Part shown: piece after piece, positions 38,147-49,134 of the stretch
How positions within the stretch are numbered: the stretch's first letter is position 1
Layout of the letters: each line of letters starts with the position of its first letter
Source: Alkalimarinus alittae
Lineage (GTDB): Bacteria > Pseudomonadota > Gammaproteobacteria > Pseudomonadales > Oleiphilaceae
Assembly: GCF_026016465.1 (NCBI RefSeq)
Contig: NZ_CP100390.1
Coordinates: forward strand, 2,518,001-2,582,000
Reading direction: 5' to 3'
DNA length: 64,000 bases
The notes under the pieces: generated by a model
Told to the model about the DNA's origin: nothing
What the model saw: only the letters and a program-made list of their open reading frames with translations
The model's database searches: none
Program-made: the position numbers and the translations under genes

Positions 38147-39541
38147 TCAAAAGATCCTATTTAAACCATTCAAGGCTGCCACACGGTACGCTTCAGCCAT
38201 CGTCGGATAGTTAAACGTGGTGTTAATGAAGTAATCTAACGAATTCGCTTCACCTTCTTGAGCCATGATCGCTTGCCCGATGTGAACGATTTCAGCCGCC
38301 TGATCACCGAAACAGTGAATACCCAAAATCGCTTTAGTATCACGGTGGAATAAGATTTTCAGCATGCCTACAGGTTCGCCAGTAATCTGTGCTCGCGCTA
38401 GATCTTTGAAGAACGACTGCCCTACTTCATAAGGCACTTTTTCGTCTGTTAGCTCTCTTTCTGTTTTACCTACAGAACTGATTTCAGGAATCGTATAGAT
38501 GCCGGTCGGCACATCATCAACATAACGATAAAAGCTATCCCCCACTAACTCTGAAGAAGCCGCACGGCCTTGGTCATAAGCGGCACTTGCTAACGCAGGC
38601 CAACCAATAACATCGCCTACGGCATAAATATGTTCTACTTCAGTACGGTATTGCTTATCGATGGTTAACTGGCCACGAGAATTAGGTTCAAGCCCTACAT
38701 TCTCAAGTCCTAAGTTATCAGTATTTCCGCTTCGGCCGTTACACCATAAAAAGGCATCTACCCTTAACTTTTTACCAGACTTTAACGTTACAACAACGCT
38801 ATTTTCGTCACCTTCAACCGATTCATATTCTTCATTATGGCGGACTAATACGCCATTATTTCTCAAGTGGTAACTCAGTGCATCTGAAATTTCATCATCC
38901 AGAAATGACAAAAGACGATCACCTGGGTTAATAAGATCAACTTTTACTCCAAGACCTGCAAAAATCGAAGCATACTCTGAGCCGATGACACCTGCACCAT
39001 AGATAGCAAGCGTTCTTGGTGTATGACTTAACTTAAGAATAGTATCGCTGTTATAAATTCGAGTATGGCGGAAGTTAATATCAGCAGGTAAATAAGGCCT
39101 AGAACCTGTCGCTATTACAACGTTTTTTGCATTTAGCACTTCGCTAGAGGTTTGAGACCCTCTAATTTCTATTCTATGGGGGTCAGCAAAGTACGCCGTG
39201 CCAGTGTAAAGGTCTACACGGTTTCGAGCATAAAACTGAGTGCGAAGCTTAACTTGCTTAGAAATGACACGCTCAGCATTCTTCAGTACACGAGGAAACG
39301 AAAACCAACGAGGTTCGCCAATATCACGGAACATAGCATTAGTGTTAAACGTTATAATTTGCTTAACCGCGTGTCTAAGCGCTTTTGAAGGTATGGTACC
39401 TAGATGAGTACAGTTTCCCCCAACCGCTCCTTTATTTTCAATTACAGCAACTCGCTTGCCGTTTTTCGCTGCATTCATTGCAGCACCTTCCCCAGCAGGT
39501 CCCGCCCCTATGACCACGACGTCATAATGATATTCAGCCAT
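38147..39541 (-). CDS. sthA: Soluble pyridine nucleotide transhydrogenase
   Basis: A 464-residue flavoprotein that moves reducing power from NADPH to NAD+. The N-terminal FAD motif is [19 protein letters not shown] (about 5-23); next is [19 protein letters not shown], in which the second redox cysteine of disulfide reductases is replaced by other residues, as expected for SthA. The NAD motif is [16 protein letters not shown] and the C-terminal dimerisation domain has [23 protein letters not shown]. It lies beside the NQR genes, but on the same strand is separated by a 50-bp gap from nqrM upstream. Confidence 0.96.
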   Translation of the reverse strand: MAEYHYDVVVIGAGPAGEGAAMNAAKNGKRVAVIENKGAVGGNCTHLGTIPSKALRHAVKQIITFNTNAMFRDIGEPRWFSFPRVLKNAERVISKQVKLRTQFYARNRVDLYTGTAYFADPHRIEIRGSQTSSEVLNAKNVVIATGSRPYLPADINFRHTRIYNSDTILKLSHTPRTLAIYGAGVIGSEYASIFAGLGVKVDLINPGDRLLSFLDDEISDALSYHLRNNGVLVRHNEEYESVEGDENSVVVTLKSGKKLRVDAFLWCNGRSGNTDNLGLENVGLEPNSRGQLTIDKQYRTEVEHIYAVGDVIGWPALASAAYDQGRAASSELVGDSFYRYVDDVPTGIYTIPEISSVGKTERELTDEKVPYEVGQSFFKDLARAQITGEPVGMLKILFHRDTKAILGIHCFGDQAAEIVHIGQAIMAQEGEANSLDYFINTTFNYPTMAEAYRVAALNGLNRIF

Positions 39542-39593
39542 TACCCTTTTCGCTCCAATATTATTCTTGATATGCCTAGTTTAATAAAAGCCT

Positions 39594-39830
39594 TTAGCTT
39601 TTAGTCGCATCGTAACTTAAGTCTTTAACTGCTTTTCTAGCTTTAACTTTTTCTTGTTCGTCATCACAAATATCTTTATCACCCTTGCAAATGTCACAAG
39701 CAACATCCATCCCCAATGTTGCCATTCCGCCGCAAGAGCCCGAAATAGGTTTACGCCCCATCAAAACGCCAACAGACATAGCTAGGATTACGAACCCCAT
39801 AAATATAAAAACAATCATAAATGTATTCAT
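39594..39830 (-). CDS. nqrM: NQR maturation protein NqrM
   Basis: A 78-residue protein (DUF539) with one N-terminal membrane helix (TFMIVFIFMGFVILAMSVGVLM) and four cysteines in GSCGGM and VACDICKGDKDIC. It is needed for assembly of Na+-NQR, probably delivering the iron held by cysteines of NqrD and NqrE. GAGGTG lies 6 bases before the ATG at 39830; an upstream in-frame GTG overlaps that site. It is the last gene of the nqr operon, 10 bp after apbE. Confidence 0.95.
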   Translation of the reverse strand: MNTFMIVFIFMGFVILAMSVGVLMGRKPISGSCGGMATLGMDVACDICKGDKDICDDEQEKVKARKAVKDLSYDATKS

Positions 39831-39840
39831 TTTAAGCACC

Positions 39841-40920
39841 TCACTGAGCTAAATACTGTTCAAACTGTAGAGTAGATTGACTCTTAAAACCAGAGTCACT
39901 CCTGAATATAAAATACGCAGCAATGTTGTTGTCGACGGCAAACTGAAAGCCCTTTTCAGGCCCCATAACCATAAACATGGTAGCCATTGCATCTGCTTCT
40001 GCAGAGGTCGGTCTTACGACACTCACAGATGTTAACGTATGCTGGACGGGCATACCGGTTAACGGGTTAATCGTATGTGAATATCTGACACCGTTTTCTT
40101 CGTAATAGTTCCGGTAATCTCCGGAGGTCGCCAAGCCTGCGTTAGTTAATTCAATCACTTTATATATCGACCGCTCTTCAGCGGTAGGTGACTCAATTGC
40201 TAACCTCCATGGCTCCTTGTTTGGTTTAAAGCCGTTTGCACGAATTTCACCCCCTACTTCGACTAAGAAATTATTGACGCCTTGCAACTCTAAGAAATTA
40301 GCCACTACATCAACTGCGTAACCTTTAGCTATCGAAGAAAGATCAAGGTATATATCAGCGCTCTTCGATATAGAACGAGTTTCAGCGTCTAGTGTTAAAT
40401 GCGTAAAGCCTACGCGAGTTAGCACGTTTTGTAACTGATCTTCGTCAGGGATCTTAACCGGTTTGCCCGTTGGCCCAAACCCCCAACTGTTTACCAAAGG
40501 CCCTACCGTCATATCATAGCTACCAGCACTTCTTTGGCTGATCAACTGACCTAATTCGATCACTTCAAACGTTTCAGGTGAAACAGCAAACCATTCGTTC
40601 TGTGGAGAAGAATTAAATCGCGATATTTCAGAATCAGGTTTGTAAGTCGACATGAGTCTATCTACACGAATAAGCGAGTCACTTACGCCTACACGTAGAT
40701 TTTCTAACACCCCTTCATCAGGGGTCAATACGACTTTAATATGATAGCTGCTCCCCATTATTGGGCCAGATATCTCATAGATATGTTCTGAAGTAACAGA
40801 CTTATTTTCTTTACTATCAGAATCAGCGATTAAATCACAACCAGAAATAAATAAGCCCGCCAAAATGACAATGCTTTTCAGCATTGTCATCGTGGCGGGC
40901 TTTATTGAAAATATAGACAT
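39841..40920 (-). CDS. apbE: FAD:protein FMN transferase ApbE (lipoprotein)
   Basis: A 359-residue flavin transferase that links FMN to a threonine in NqrB and NqrC in the periplasm. The ATG at 40920 gives a signal peptide MSIFSIKPATMTMLKSIVIL and a lipobox ending at Cys28 (FISGC). Motifs: GPIMGSSYHIK, LDLSSIAKGYAVDVVAN, LVEVGGEIRANG, ATSGDYRNYYEENGVRYSHTINPLTG, and SAEADAMATMFMVMG. Longer in-frame starts inside nqrF lack family support. It lies 10 bp after nqrF. A very stable hairpin sits in the first 70 bases of the coding region. Confidence 0.94.
   Translation of the reverse strand: MSIFSIKPATMTMLKSIVILAGLFISGCDLIADSDSKENKSVTSEHIYEISGPIMGSSYHIKVVLTPDEGVLENLRVGVSDSLIRVDRLMSTYKPDSEISRFNSSPQNEWFAVSPETFEVIELGQLISQRSAGSYDMTVGPLVNSWGFGPTGKPVKIPDEDQLQNVLTRVGFTHLTLDAETRSISKSADIYLDLSSIAKGYAVDVVANFLELQGVNNFLVEVGGEIRANGFKPNKEPWRLAIESPTAEERSIYKVIELTNAGLATSGDYRNYYEENGVRYSHTINPLTGMPVQHTLTSVSVVRPTSAEADAMATMFMVMGPEKGFQFAVDNNIAAYFIFRSDSGFKSQSTLQFEQYLAQ
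40853..40902. promoter_or_regulatory. Long hairpin in the 5' part of apbE
   Basis: AAGCCCGCC (40853-40861) pairs with GGCGGGCTT (40894-40902), and ATGACAATGC (40865-40874) pairs with GCATTGTCAT (40881-40890), giving 19 base pairs with one 3x3 internal loop and a 6-base loop. It covers the apbE signal-peptide codons, about 18 bases after the start codon and 30 after the nqrF stop. Confidence 0.75.
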
Positions 40921-40930
40921 GGACTCTTCG

Positions 40931-42157
40931 TTAACCTCCGAAATCATCCAATAGTATATTTTCATCTTCAACACCTAAATCTTTAAGCATTTTGATAACC
41001 GCAGCGTTCATCATTGGCGGCCCACACATGTAGTACTCACAATCTTCTGGGGCTGGGTGATCCTTTAGATAGTTCTCGTACAGCACGTTATGGATAAACC
41101 CAGTTAAGCCTTCCCAATTATCCTCAGGCTGAGGGTCAGAAAGCGCTACCTGCCAATTGAAATTATCATTTTCTTTAGCCAGCATGTCATATTCATCCTG
41201 GTAGAACATCTCTCTTAGGCTTCGCGCACCATACCAGAAAGACATTTTACGCTTAGATCCTAGACGCTTAAGCTGATCAAAGATATGTGATCGCATTGGC
41301 GCCATACCGGCACCCCCACCAATGAAGACCATTTCATTTTCGGTATCCTTAGCAAAGAACTCACCAAATGGACCTGAAACAGTGATCTTATCACCTGGCT
41401 TCATATTGAAGACATAAGATGACATCTGGCCTGGTGGGAAGTTAGTTCCCGGAGGCGGTGAAGCGATACGAATATTGAACTTAACAATACCCTTCTCTTC
41501 TGGGTAGTTCGCCATAGAATAAGCACGGATAACAGGCTCTTTAACCACTGACTTATACTGCCAAAGGTTAAATTTATCCCAATCACCTCGGTACTCTTCT
41601 TCTATGTCAAAGTCTTTATAGTCAACTTCGTGAGCAGGTACTTCTAGTTGTACATAGCCCCCCGCACGAAAATCTACATTTTCGCCTTCAGGCAATGTGA
41701 GCACGAGCTCTTTAATGAAAGTTGCTACGTTTTCGTTTGAAGCAACAGTACATTCCCACTGCTTAACACCAAAAACTTCTTCTTCTACTTCAATTTCCAT
41801 ATCTTCTTTTACAGCCACCTGACAGGACAATCTCCATCCTTCAGCTTCTTCACGCTTAGTGAAATGTGACTGCTCTGTTGGCAGCATAGAGCCACCACCG
41901 CTTAATACTTTACACTTACACTGCGCGCAAGTACCACCACCACCGCAAGCAGAGGCAAGAAAAACCCCTTCTGAAGCGAGTGTCTGTAACAACTTACCGC
42001 CAGCGGGCGTTTTGATCGTATGTTCTGGGTTATCATTTACGCCAATCGTAACATCCCCGGTACTAACAAGCTTTGCTCTAGCTGCTAGTATCACCGCCAC
42101 CAGTGATAGTACGATGACGGTAAACATGACCACGCCTAAAATAATTTCTGCATTCAT
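40931..42157 (-). CDS. nqrF: Na+-translocating NADH:quinone oxidoreductase subunit F
   Basis: A 408-residue NADH-oxidising subunit. One N-terminal membrane helix (about 5-26), then a plant-type 2Fe-2S ferredoxin domain with C71, C77, C80 ([11 protein letters not shown]) and C112 (LSCQVAV), an FAD domain with [11 protein letters not shown], and an NADH domain with [14 protein letters not shown] and YMCGPPMMN. It feeds electrons from NADH to the quinone site of NqrB via FAD and the iron-sulfur centre. It lies 48 bp after nqrE and 10 bp before apbE. Confidence 0.98.
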   Translation of the reverse strand: MNAEIILGVVMFTVIVLSLVAVILAARAKLVSTGDVTIGVNDNPEHTIKTPAGGKLLQTLASEGVFLASACGGGGTCAQCKCKVLSGGGSMLPTEQSHFTKREEAEGWRLSCQVAVKEDMEIEVEEEVFGVKQWECTVASNENVATFIKELVLTLPEGENVDFRAGGYVQLEVPAHEVDYKDFDIEEEYRGDWDKFNLWQYKSVVKEPVIRAYSMANYPEEKGIVKFNIRIASPPPGTNFPPGQMSSYVFNMKPGDKITVSGPFGEFFAKDTENEMVFIGGGAGMAPMRSHIFDQLKRLGSKRKMSFWYGARSLREMFYQDEYDMLAKENDNFNWQVALSDPQPEDNWEGLTGFIHNVLYENYLKDHPAPEDCEYYMCGPPMMNAAVIKMLKDLGVEDENILLDDFGG

Positions 42158-42205
42158 GTTTTAACCTTGTTCTTTCTCGTGAGACCAGTTTCGAACTACC
42201 GCTAG

Positions 42206-42817
42206 TTATAGCGAAATTCCCGAAAATGACATAAAACCAAGTGACATAAGACCCACAGTGATAAAGGTAATACCTAAACCACGAAGACCATCTGGCACAT
42301 CACTATACTTAAGCTTTTCACGGATACCCGCTAGTGCAACGATCGCTAATGCCCAACCAACACCTGCACCGAGACCATAAACGGCACTTTCACCAAATGT
42401 ATAATCACGCTCAACCATGAACAATGAAGCCCCCATGATCGCGCAATTTACAGTGATAAGCGGAAGGAATACACCCAACGCGTTGTATAGGTCCGGAAAG
42501 TACTTATCAAGAACCATCTCAAGAATTTGTACCAATGCAGCAATAACACCAATATAAGTGAGTAGACCCAAAAAGCTTAGATCAACTTCAGGATAACCCG
42601 CCCAAGCAAGCGCTCCGTCTTTTAGTAGAGATGTATAAATAAGGTTGTTAATAGGTACGGTAATACCTAACACAACGATAACAGCGATACCTAAACCTAG
42701 GGCTGCATCAATTTTCTTAGACAGTGCCAAAAAGGTACACATACCCAGAAAGAATGCCAACGCCATGTTTTCAACAAAAACAGCTTTTATAAATAGGCTA
42801 AGATAATGTTCAAACAT
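42206..42817 (-). CDS. nqrE: Na+-NQR subunit E
   Basis: A 203-residue, six-helix membrane subunit homologous to RnfA and to NqrD, with which it forms the pair of inverted helical units holding an iron centre. Typical parts: [27 protein letters not shown] at the N-terminus and [23 protein letters not shown] with the conserved Cys. Its ATG overlaps the nqrD stop by one base (TAATG), so it is coupled. It precedes nqrF. Confidence 0.98.
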   Translation of the reverse strand: MFEHYLSLFIKAVFVENMALAFFLGMCTFLALSKKIDAALGLGIAVIVVLGITVPINNLIYTSLLKDGALAWAGYPEVDLSFLGLLTYIGVIAALVQILEMVLDKYFPDLYNALGVFLPLITVNCAIMGASLFMVERDYTFGESAVYGLGAGVGWALAIVALAGIREKLKYSDVPDGLRGLGITFITVGLMSLGFMSFSGISL

Positions 42818-43482
42818 TAGAATGCCTCCTTAGTAACATGTGCTTTGATCTTGTAGTCTGGTGCTTCATTTTGCTCAGGTTTCCAAGCACGTAAGCCCCA
42901 AATAATAAGACCAATAATGAAGAAGGCACTTGGTGGAAGAAGCAACATACCATTTGGCTGATACCACCCACCGTTATTAACCGTTGTCATGATTTCGATC
43001 CCGAACAAAGAACCAGAACCTAACAACTCTCTAACAACAGCAACAGCAATCAACATTGCACCGTAACCTAAACCGTTACCAATACCGTCAACAAAACTCA
43101 TTACCGGACCATTTTTCATGGCGAAGGCTTCAGCTCGTCCCATTACGATACAGTTGGTAATAATAAGACCAACAAATACCGATAATTGCTTACTTAATTC
43201 ATAAGCAAACGCTCTAAGTAGCTGGTCAACCACGATTACAAGTGTCGCTATGATCGTCATCTGCACGATAATACGAATACTTGAAGGAATATGGTTACGT
43301 ATCATCGATACAGACATACTTGAGAATGCCGTTACCAAACATACTGCTACAGTCATAACAATCGATAACTGTAGACTTGTTGTTACCGCTAGAGCAGAAC
43401 AGATACCTAATATCTGTAAGGCTATTGGGTTGTTATTGGCAATAGGGTCCAGAAGAACCTTTTTAATTGTCATATCAGACAT
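42817..43482 (-). CDS. nqrD: Na+-NQR subunit D
   Basis: A 221-residue six-helix membrane subunit related to RnfE. Segments [22 protein letters not shown] at the N-terminus and [24 protein letters not shown] with the conserved cysteine are characteristic. Together with NqrE it carries the intramembrane iron centre. One base separates it from nqrC, and it overlaps nqrE by one base, so translation of the operon is tightly linked. Confidence 0.98.
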   Translation of the reverse strand: MSDMTIKKVLLDPIANNNPIALQILGICSALAVTTSLQLSIVMTVAVCLVTAFSSMSVSMIRNHIPSSIRIIVQMTIIATLVIVVDQLLRAFAYELSKQLSVFVGLIITNCIVMGRAEAFAMKNGPVMSFVDGIGNGLGYGAMLIAVAVVRELLGSGSLFGIEIMTTVNNGGWYQPNGMLLLPPSAFFIIGLIIWGLRAWKPEQNEAPDYKIKAHVTKEAF

Positions 43483-43483
43483 T

Positions 43484-44287
43484 TTAAGCCCCCTCTCTTA
43501 CACGGTCTAGATACTTACGGAAACCATGATCGCCCAACCAAAAATGTATTAAGTTGGTAACACCACGACTGGTAAGTGTTGCACCAGAAAGACCATCGAT
43601 TTTATATTCAGCACCAGGCTTTGAAACATCAACACTGCCTTTGATTAACTCAATCTTTGGCTCGCTATTAACATCAAAGTCATAGATTTTTTTACCAGGC
43701 CACTGAGCTTTCCACTTAGGATTATCAACTTCTCCACCTAGTCCTGGCGTTTCACCGTGCTGATAAAAACCAAAACCTGCGACTGTGTTGGCATCTTTCT
43801 CCAATGCCACAAAGCCGTATAGTGTCGACCACAATCCATAGCCATGAACAGGTACGATAATCGTTTCTATTTCGCCATCCTGCTCAACCAAATATACCTT
43901 GGCATATTTTTCACGGCGCTTAATGCTCGCGATATCTTGCTCTCCAGGTAATACGTCAGAGAGCTTTGGATTTTTAGATGCGCTTTTTTGATCATAGTCG
44001 ATCGCTGAAGCAACACCTATAGTCTCAGGTAAAACATACTGACCTGAATCTAAATCCACCAACTTGGCAGTGATACGCTCAAATGTAGTTTCAATATCTG
44101 CAGGTGTAGCGTTCTCTTTGAGAAGACCTGCGGCTGCAAGTATATTTTGCTTCAAGTTAAGCGCTTTATTTTTCTCTTGTATCGGGCGTAATAAAACAAC
44201 CGAAGCTGCAACAACGACAGAACAAACTAAACAAAGCAGCAGTGCAACAATGATCGTTTTCTGAGTACTCTCTTTATTACTAGACAC
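43484..44287 (-). CDS. nqrC: Na+-NQR subunit C
   Basis: A 267-residue subunit with one N-terminal membrane helix (about 11-33) and a periplasmic FMN-binding domain. The covalent FMN threonine is T237 in [12 protein letters not shown], the target of ApbE encoded downstream. The start is GTG at 44287, eight bases after GGAGG, and the reading frame overlaps the end of nqrB by eight bases. It passes electrons between flavins during sodium pumping. Confidence 0.98.
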   Translation of the reverse strand: MSSNKESTQKTIIVALLLCLVCSVVVAASVVLLRPIQEKNKALNLKQNILAAAGLLKENATPADIETTFERITAKLVDLDSGQYVLPETIGVASAIDYDQKSASKNPKLSDVLPGEQDIASIKRREKYAKVYLVEQDGEIETIIVPVHGYGLWSTLYGFVALEKDANTVAGFGFYQHGETPGLGGEVDNPKWKAQWPGKKIYDFDVNSEPKIELIKGSVDVSKPGAEYKIDGLSGATLTSRGVTNLIHFWLGDHGFRKYLDRVREGA

Positions 44288-45479
44288 GTGCTAACCTCCG
44301 CTTAATGTTGGCCTGTGTAACGACGTGGTCGATTAATGGTGCAAACAAGTTTGCAAACAGAATCGCTAACATCATTCCTTCAGGGAAGGCAGGGTTAACT
44401 ACTCGTATCAATACAACCATAATGCCGATCAGCGCACCAAATGCCCACTTACCCTGATTCGTCATCGATGCAGAGACTGGGTCTGTTGCCATAAAGATCA
44501 TACCGAAGCAGAAACCACCTACCACTAAGTGCCAGTGCCAAGGCATTTCAAACATTGGGTTAGTATCAGAACCAATAGTGTTAAATAATAATGATGTCGC
44601 AATCATACCTAGCATTACGCCAGACACTATTCGCCAAGAGGCAATCTTAGTAGCCAGTAGAACAACACCACCAATAAGAATAGCGACGACAGACGTTTCA
44701 CCGATAGAACCTTGTACGGTTCCTAAAAATGAATCCATCCACGTTAGCTGATCTTTAACAGCGTCCATACCACCAATAGCCGCAACACCTAATGTTGTTG
44801 CACCACTGAAGCCATCAACTGCAGTCCATACAGCATCACCAGAAATTTCTGATGGGTATGCGAAGAATAAGAATGCGCGGCCTGTTAGCGCTGGGTTTAA
44901 GAAGTTCTTACCCGTTCCACCAAACACTTCTTTACCAATAACAACACCAAACGAGATACCCAAAGCAACTTGCCATAATGGAATATCAGGCGGCAGAATC
45001 AGAGCAAAGAGGATTGAGGTAACAAAGAAACCTTCGTTAACTTCGTGCCCACGAACCATTGCGAACAATACTTCCCAAAATCCACCTACGACAAATGCTA
45101 CGAAATATATCGGAACAAAATAGGTCGCACCGTAGATCATGTTATCCCAAATTGAAGATGCATCATTGCCGGCTAGCATTGCGATAACAACAGATCGTAA
45201 GTCGTTCCCCATTACAGCGCCGGTTTCAGCCATATAGGTGTTGGCTTGGAAACCAATGTTCCACATACCAAAAAACATGGCGGGGAATGCACATAACCAT
45301 ACCGTGATCATCATGCGCTTGAGGTCTATGCCATCACGAACATGTGAAGTAGTCGCCGTTACACTAGGAGGCGTATAGAAGATAGTGTCTGCAGCTTCAT
45401 AAAGCGCATACCACTTTTCATACTTTCCACCTTTATGAAAGTGCGGCTCCATCTTATCTAGAAATTGTCTTAATCCCAT
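44280..45479 (-). CDS. nqrB: Na+-NQR subunit B
   Basis: A 399-residue polytopic membrane subunit that contains the ubiquinone site, riboflavin and a covalent FMN. The flavinylation motif is [10 protein letters not shown] with T228, and the segment [26 protein letters not shown] is typical. The N-terminal cytoplasmic part (1-55) is followed by about ten helices. It starts two bases after the nqrA stop and overlaps nqrC, so it belongs to the tight nqrA-F block. Confidence 0.98.
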   Translation of the reverse strand: MGLRQFLDKMEPHFHKGGKYEKWYALYEAADTIFYTPPSVTATTSHVRDGIDLKRMMITVWLCAFPAMFFGMWNIGFQANTYMAETGAVMGNDLRSVVIAMLAGNDASSIWDNMIYGATYFVPIYFVAFVVGGFWEVLFAMVRGHEVNEGFFVTSILFALILPPDIPLWQVALGISFGVVIGKEVFGGTGKNFLNPALTGRAFLFFAYPSEISGDAVWTAVDGFSGATTLGVAAIGGMDAVKDQLTWMDSFLGTVQGSIGETSVVAILIGGVVLLATKIASWRIVSGVMLGMIATSLLFNTIGSDTNPMFEMPWHWHLVVGGFCFGMIFMATDPVSASMTNQGKWAFGALIGIMVVLIRVVNPAFPEGMMLAILFANLFAPLIDHVVTQANIKRRLARV

Positions 45480-45481
45480 GA

Positions 45482-46828
45482 TTAGCCCTCTTTCTCGATG
45501 AGTGTTAAATTATCGCGAAGAATTGGGCCATATTCATATTTGCCAGAGCAAACAAATGAACAAAGTGCTAAATCTTCTTCTTCTAGTTCTAGGCAGCCTA
45601 ACTTCTGAGCTTGCTCAGTATCACCCACTACAAGTGCACGTAGTAATTGAGTCGGTAAAATGTCTAACGGCATGACTTCTTCGTAAGCACCAACAGGAAC
45701 CATTGCCCTTTCACTACCATTCGTGGTGGTGGTGAAGTTAAATAGCTTTCCTGACGTAAACTTTGACAGATAGATATTCATTACCGAGAACTTGTTAGCG
45801 CCTGGTGACAACCAACCTATAAACTCTCGCTTATCACCTTCTTCTAAAACAGAAACCTGATTCGCATAACGGCCTAAGTAAGCGACAGGACCTGTTGCTT
45901 TTCGACCGCCAAATACTGAACCAGAAATAATTCGGTTGTTAGATCCGCTATCGGTCTCACCTTTAACAAGGTCAGTTAAGCAAGCACCTACACGCGTTCG
46001 AATTAAACGAGGCTTATTAACCTTTGGCCCAGCAATAGAAATAACGCGATCTACATTTAGCTCACCTGTTGTGAACAACTGCCCAACAGCAATAACATCT
46101 TGATACCCAATAGACCAAACAGTCTTTTTATCACTTACTGGATCAAGGTAATGGATGTGCGTTCCGGCATTGCCTGCAGGATGAATACCTGAGAACGTTT
46201 GCAATTCTATTGCGCTATCAGAAGGCAAAGACACATTAAAGTCTTTATCTGCACATACAAACACTTTTCCATTGGTTAACTGTTTTAGCACAGCCAAACC
46301 ATTGTTAAAGTCATTTGCAGATTCTTTGATAACCAACTTAGGGTCTGCAGCCAGAGGGTTTGTGTCCATAGCCGTAACAAAGATTGAATTTGGTGTACTA
46401 TCAATCTCAGGAACCTTGCTATATGGACGCGTACGAAGTGCCGTCCACAAACCTGACTGTACTAGATTATCGACTACCTGTTGTCGCTCGATGCTCGCTA
46501 ATTGATTTTCTTCGTATTTTGAGAAAACCTCAGCTTCATCACCCTCAACTTCGATAACGATAGATTGAAACACTCTCCTTTCGCCACGATTAACTTCTTT
46601 AACAGTACCTGCTGCTGGAGAAGTGAATCGAACACCTGCCGTCTTCTTATCTTCAAACAGCAACTGCCCGCGCTTAACCTTATCTCCCACCTGAACAGCC
46701 ATAGTTGGCTTCATACCGATGTAATCAAACCCGACTAGAGCCACATTGCTCACAGTCTTTGTATCGGTAATCTTTTGCTCAGGGGCACCAGATATAGGTA
46801 ATTCCAGGCCTTTCTTGATATTAATCAT
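45482..46828 (-). CDS. nqrA: Na+-NQR subunit A
   Basis: A 448-residue cytoplasmic subunit related to RnfC but without iron-sulfur clusters. It opens [18 protein letters not shown], with a biotinyl-lipoyl-like domain ([16 protein letters not shown], about 47-62) and the conserved [21 protein letters not shown] segment near 220. It is the first gene of the nqrABCDEF-apbE-nqrM operon and has a 469-bp upstream region with promoter-like and FNR-type signals. Confidence 0.98.
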   Translation of the reverse strand: MINIKKGLELPISGAPEQKITDTKTVSNVALVGFDYIGMKPTMAVQVGDKVKRGQLLFEDKKTAGVRFTSPAAGTVKEVNRGERRVFQSIVIEVEGDEAEVFSKYEENQLASIERQQVVDNLVQSGLWTALRTRPYSKVPEIDSTPNSIFVTAMDTNPLAADPKLVIKESANDFNNGLAVLKQLTNGKVFVCADKDFNVSLPSDSAIELQTFSGIHPAGNAGTHIHYLDPVSDKKTVWSIGYQDVIAVGQLFTTGELNVDRVISIAGPKVNKPRLIRTRVGACLTDLVKGETDSGSNNRIISGSVFGGRKATGPVAYLGRYANQVSVLEEGDKREFIGWLSPGANKFSVMNIYLSKFTSGKLFNFTTTTNGSERAMVPVGAYEEVMPLDILPTQLLRALVVGDTEQAQKLGCLELEEEDLALCSFVCSGKYEYGPILRDNLTLIEKEG

Positions 46829-47074
46829 TAGCCCCGCCTAATCATCAGAAACTTAAAACGTTTACGCCAACATATAACAAATGCTTAAGGCATTTTTTAA
46901 TCAAAACCTCCTATTGGTTGCTCCCGAACCAGAAAGTTTTGCCTGCTATATTTTTAACGCACCCAAAAACGCCCCAATTATAAAGAGCATAGCGCTATTT
47001 TTCTATACAACTTCACAATTTAATCGTTAATCTATTCATTCAATCGCTATTAGTGAGCCTCTTCTGCTATATCC

Positions 47075-47088
47075 TTGAACAAGATCAA
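47075..47088. promoter_or_regulatory. FNR/ANR-type box upstream of nqrA
   Basis: TTGAACAAGATCAA matches the TTGAT-N4-ATCAA consensus at nine of ten fixed positions. It lies about 95 bases upstream of the candidate -10 box and 247 bases before nqrA. A single match can occur by chance. Confidence 0.4.
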
Positions 47089-47195
47089 GTGAAGGCGAAA
47101 AAACCACTAACCATTTAGTAGTACAAAAGCGACTAAAAACCTAGCCTTACATAGCCATAAGATAGAAACCACTTTAAACCTAGTACACCAAACGC

Positions 47196-47224
47196 AAAAA
47201 AGCTCGGTAAAACCGAGCTTTTTT
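47196..47224 (-). terminator. Rho-independent terminator of gap
   Basis: AAAAAAGCTCGGT and ACCGAGCTTTTTT form a perfect 13-bp stem with a 3-base loop and T run, 74 bases past the gap stop. Being symmetrical, it would also stop transcription from the other side. Confidence 0.9.
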
Positions 47225-47297
47225 AATACTAAGACGCACTTGTAATAAACTGACACTTAATTCCTTAAGGTAAACTTATTAACAACTACATTTCAGC

Positions 47298-48770
47298 CTA
47301 CTTTTTCAATTTTGGAAATACAGAGTAGTCTACGCCACACATTTCGTTTGATAAACGAACAACTTGAGCACTATATCCTGCTTCGTTATCGTACCAAACA
47401 TAAAGGATAGCACGATTACCATTCACGATAGTTGCCTGAGCGTCGACAATACCTGCAGAACGAGATCCTACGAAGTCAGACGACACAACCTCAGGAGAGT
47501 TAGTGTATGCAATCTGCTTCTGAAGCTCTGAGTGCAAAGAAACTTCACGCAAATAAGCATTCATTTCTTCTAACGTTGTCTCTTTCTCAAGATTCAAGTT
47601 AAGAATAGCCATTGATACGTTTGGTGTAGGTACACGAATGGCGTTACCGGTTAACTTGCCTTCCATTTCTGGAAGCGCTTTAGAAACAGCCTTAGCTGCG
47701 CCTGTTTCAGTTAACACCATGTTAAGCGGCGCACTTCGTCCACGACGACTGCCCGCATGATAGTTATCAATCAGGTTTTGGTCGTTAGTGTAAGCGTGCA
47801 CTGTTTCAACGTGACCGTTAACAACCCCAAACTGATCATTTACAGCTTTAAGCACAGGTGTAATAGCGTTTGTGGTACAAGATGCAGCAGAAACAATTTT
47901 ATCGTCAGGCGTTAGCATGCTGTTGTTAATGCCATAAACGATATTTTTGATATCGCCTTTACCTGGTGCAGTCAATAGAACCTTACTTACACCCTTGCAC
48001 TGCAAGTGTTGACCAAGACCTGCTTCGTCTCTCCAGATACCCGTATTATCAATAACAAGTGCGTTATCAATACCGTACTCGGTGTAATCAACCTCTGAAG
48101 GAGAATTTGAGTAAATAACCTGGATGTAGTTACCATTTGCGATGATCGCTTTACGCTCTTCATCGACAGAAATCGTACCATCAAACGAGCCATGAACAGA
48201 GTCACGACGTAACAAGCTAGCACGTTTCTCTAAATCATTATCAGCCTTACCTTTTCGTACGACGATAGCACGTAGACGAAGGTTAGCACCACCGCCCGCT
48301 TTTTCTATCATGATGCGCGCAAGTAAACGACCAATTCGGCCAAAGCCATATAGAACAACATCTTTAGTTTTAGAAATGTGCTGCTTAGCATCTTCTGCAT
48401 CGTACTTACCGACGATATCCGCTAACTCTTCTCTCAAAAATGCTTCTAGTGATGTATCACCAGCTTCTTTTTGATATTTAACGGCAAGCTTACCAATATC
48501 AACGTGCGCATGACCTAACGCTAGCTCATCTAAAATCTGTAGTACTTTATAAGTGTCGTGAACAGACAACTCATTATCTTCAACCTGTCTAACAAATCGA
48601 TGAGACTTGAGAAGCCCGATTACAGATTGATTTATAATGGCACGGCCGTAGACTGATGTAACAACATTGTTTTTGCGATATAAACGTCCAATCATTGGAA
48701 TCATTGCTTCAGCAATAGTTTCTCGCTCGTTCCAGTCAACAAAACACGTATCCGTAATGTTCTGAGCCAC
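47298..48770 (-). CDS. gap: Glyceraldehyde-3-phosphate dehydrogenase, long form
   Basis: A 490-residue enzyme, longer than classical GAPDH by an N-terminal helical extension of about 135 residues. The NAD motif is VVLYGFGRIGRLLAR (about 138-152) and the catalytic Cys298 is in SAASCTTNAITPV, with HAYTNDQNL, the catalytic-site histidine region, following. I choose GTG at 48770 because AGAGG lies eight bases before it and MAQNITDTCFVDW aligns with the start of the P. aeruginosa PA3001 protein; a GTG at 48779 overlaps the binding site. It lies between nqr and divergent mfd, as in P. aeruginosa. Confidence 0.93.
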   Translation of the reverse strand: MAQNITDTCFVDWNERETIAEAMIPMIGRLYRKNNVVTSVYGRAIINQSVIGLLKSHRFVRQVEDNELSVHDTYKVLQILDELALGHAHVDIGKLAVKYQKEAGDTSLEAFLREELADIVGKYDAEDAKQHISKTKDVVLYGFGRIGRLLARIMIEKAGGGANLRLRAIVVRKGKADNDLEKRASLLRRDSVHGSFDGTISVDEERKAIIANGNYIQVIYSNSPSEVDYTEYGIDNALVIDNTGIWRDEAGLGQHLQCKGVSKVLLTAPGKGDIKNIVYGINNSMLTPDDKIVSAASCTTNAITPVLKAVNDQFGVVNGHVETVHAYTNDQNLIDNYHAGSRRGRSAPLNMVLTETGAAKAVSKALPEMEGKLTGNAIRVPTPNVSMAILNLNLEKETTLEEMNAYLREVSLHSELQKQIAYTNSPEVVSSDFVGSRSAGIVDAQATIVNGNRAILYVWYDNEAGYSAQVVRLSNEMCGVDYSVFPKLKK

Positions 48771-49134
48771 GTTAGGCACCTCTCAAGTTGCACAAAAAAT
48801 AAGGCCGCATATTATCCACCTTAGTTTAACTATAAGCAAATTCTGTTTTAAGAAATTTGCTCTTATTTTAATCAATTATAGTAATGCCATGATCGACACA
48901 CCATAACCAATAACACAAACAGCCACTACAAGCCTCAGTAGAGCACTCTCAGAGCGACAACCTTCTAAGCCATAGCGCCATTATTCGAACTCAATCACGA
49001 TATCATCATGACAGTGACAACGATCGAGGTTAGAATAATCTGCAACTAACACACAAGAAAGTATGCCTTTGCACTATATGCACCCTTGGTACACTTATCC
49101 TCTGTGACAACCCGACTCAATAAATGACTTATAC
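48771..49134. promoter_or_regulatory. Divergent gap/mfd control region (364 bp)
   Basis: No coding frame. An inverted repeat AGCAAATT (48835-48842) and AATTTGCT (48854-48861) lies about 70-90 bases before gap and may be an operator. An ACTATA near 48828 gives TATAGT for gap as a weak -10 candidate. No clear -35 was found. Confidence 0.4.

Larger units (their letters stand above)
46829..47297. promoter_or_regulatory. nqr operon control region (469 bp)
   Basis: No coding frame. Read leftward it offers a TATAAT -10 box at 46977-46982 with TAGAAA 17 bases upstream (47000-47005), an FNR/ANR-like box at 47075-47088 and the gap terminator at 47196-47224. A small hairpin (AATGC/GCATT) lies near 46880-46896. 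The promoter call is by consensus only. Confidence 0.45.
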
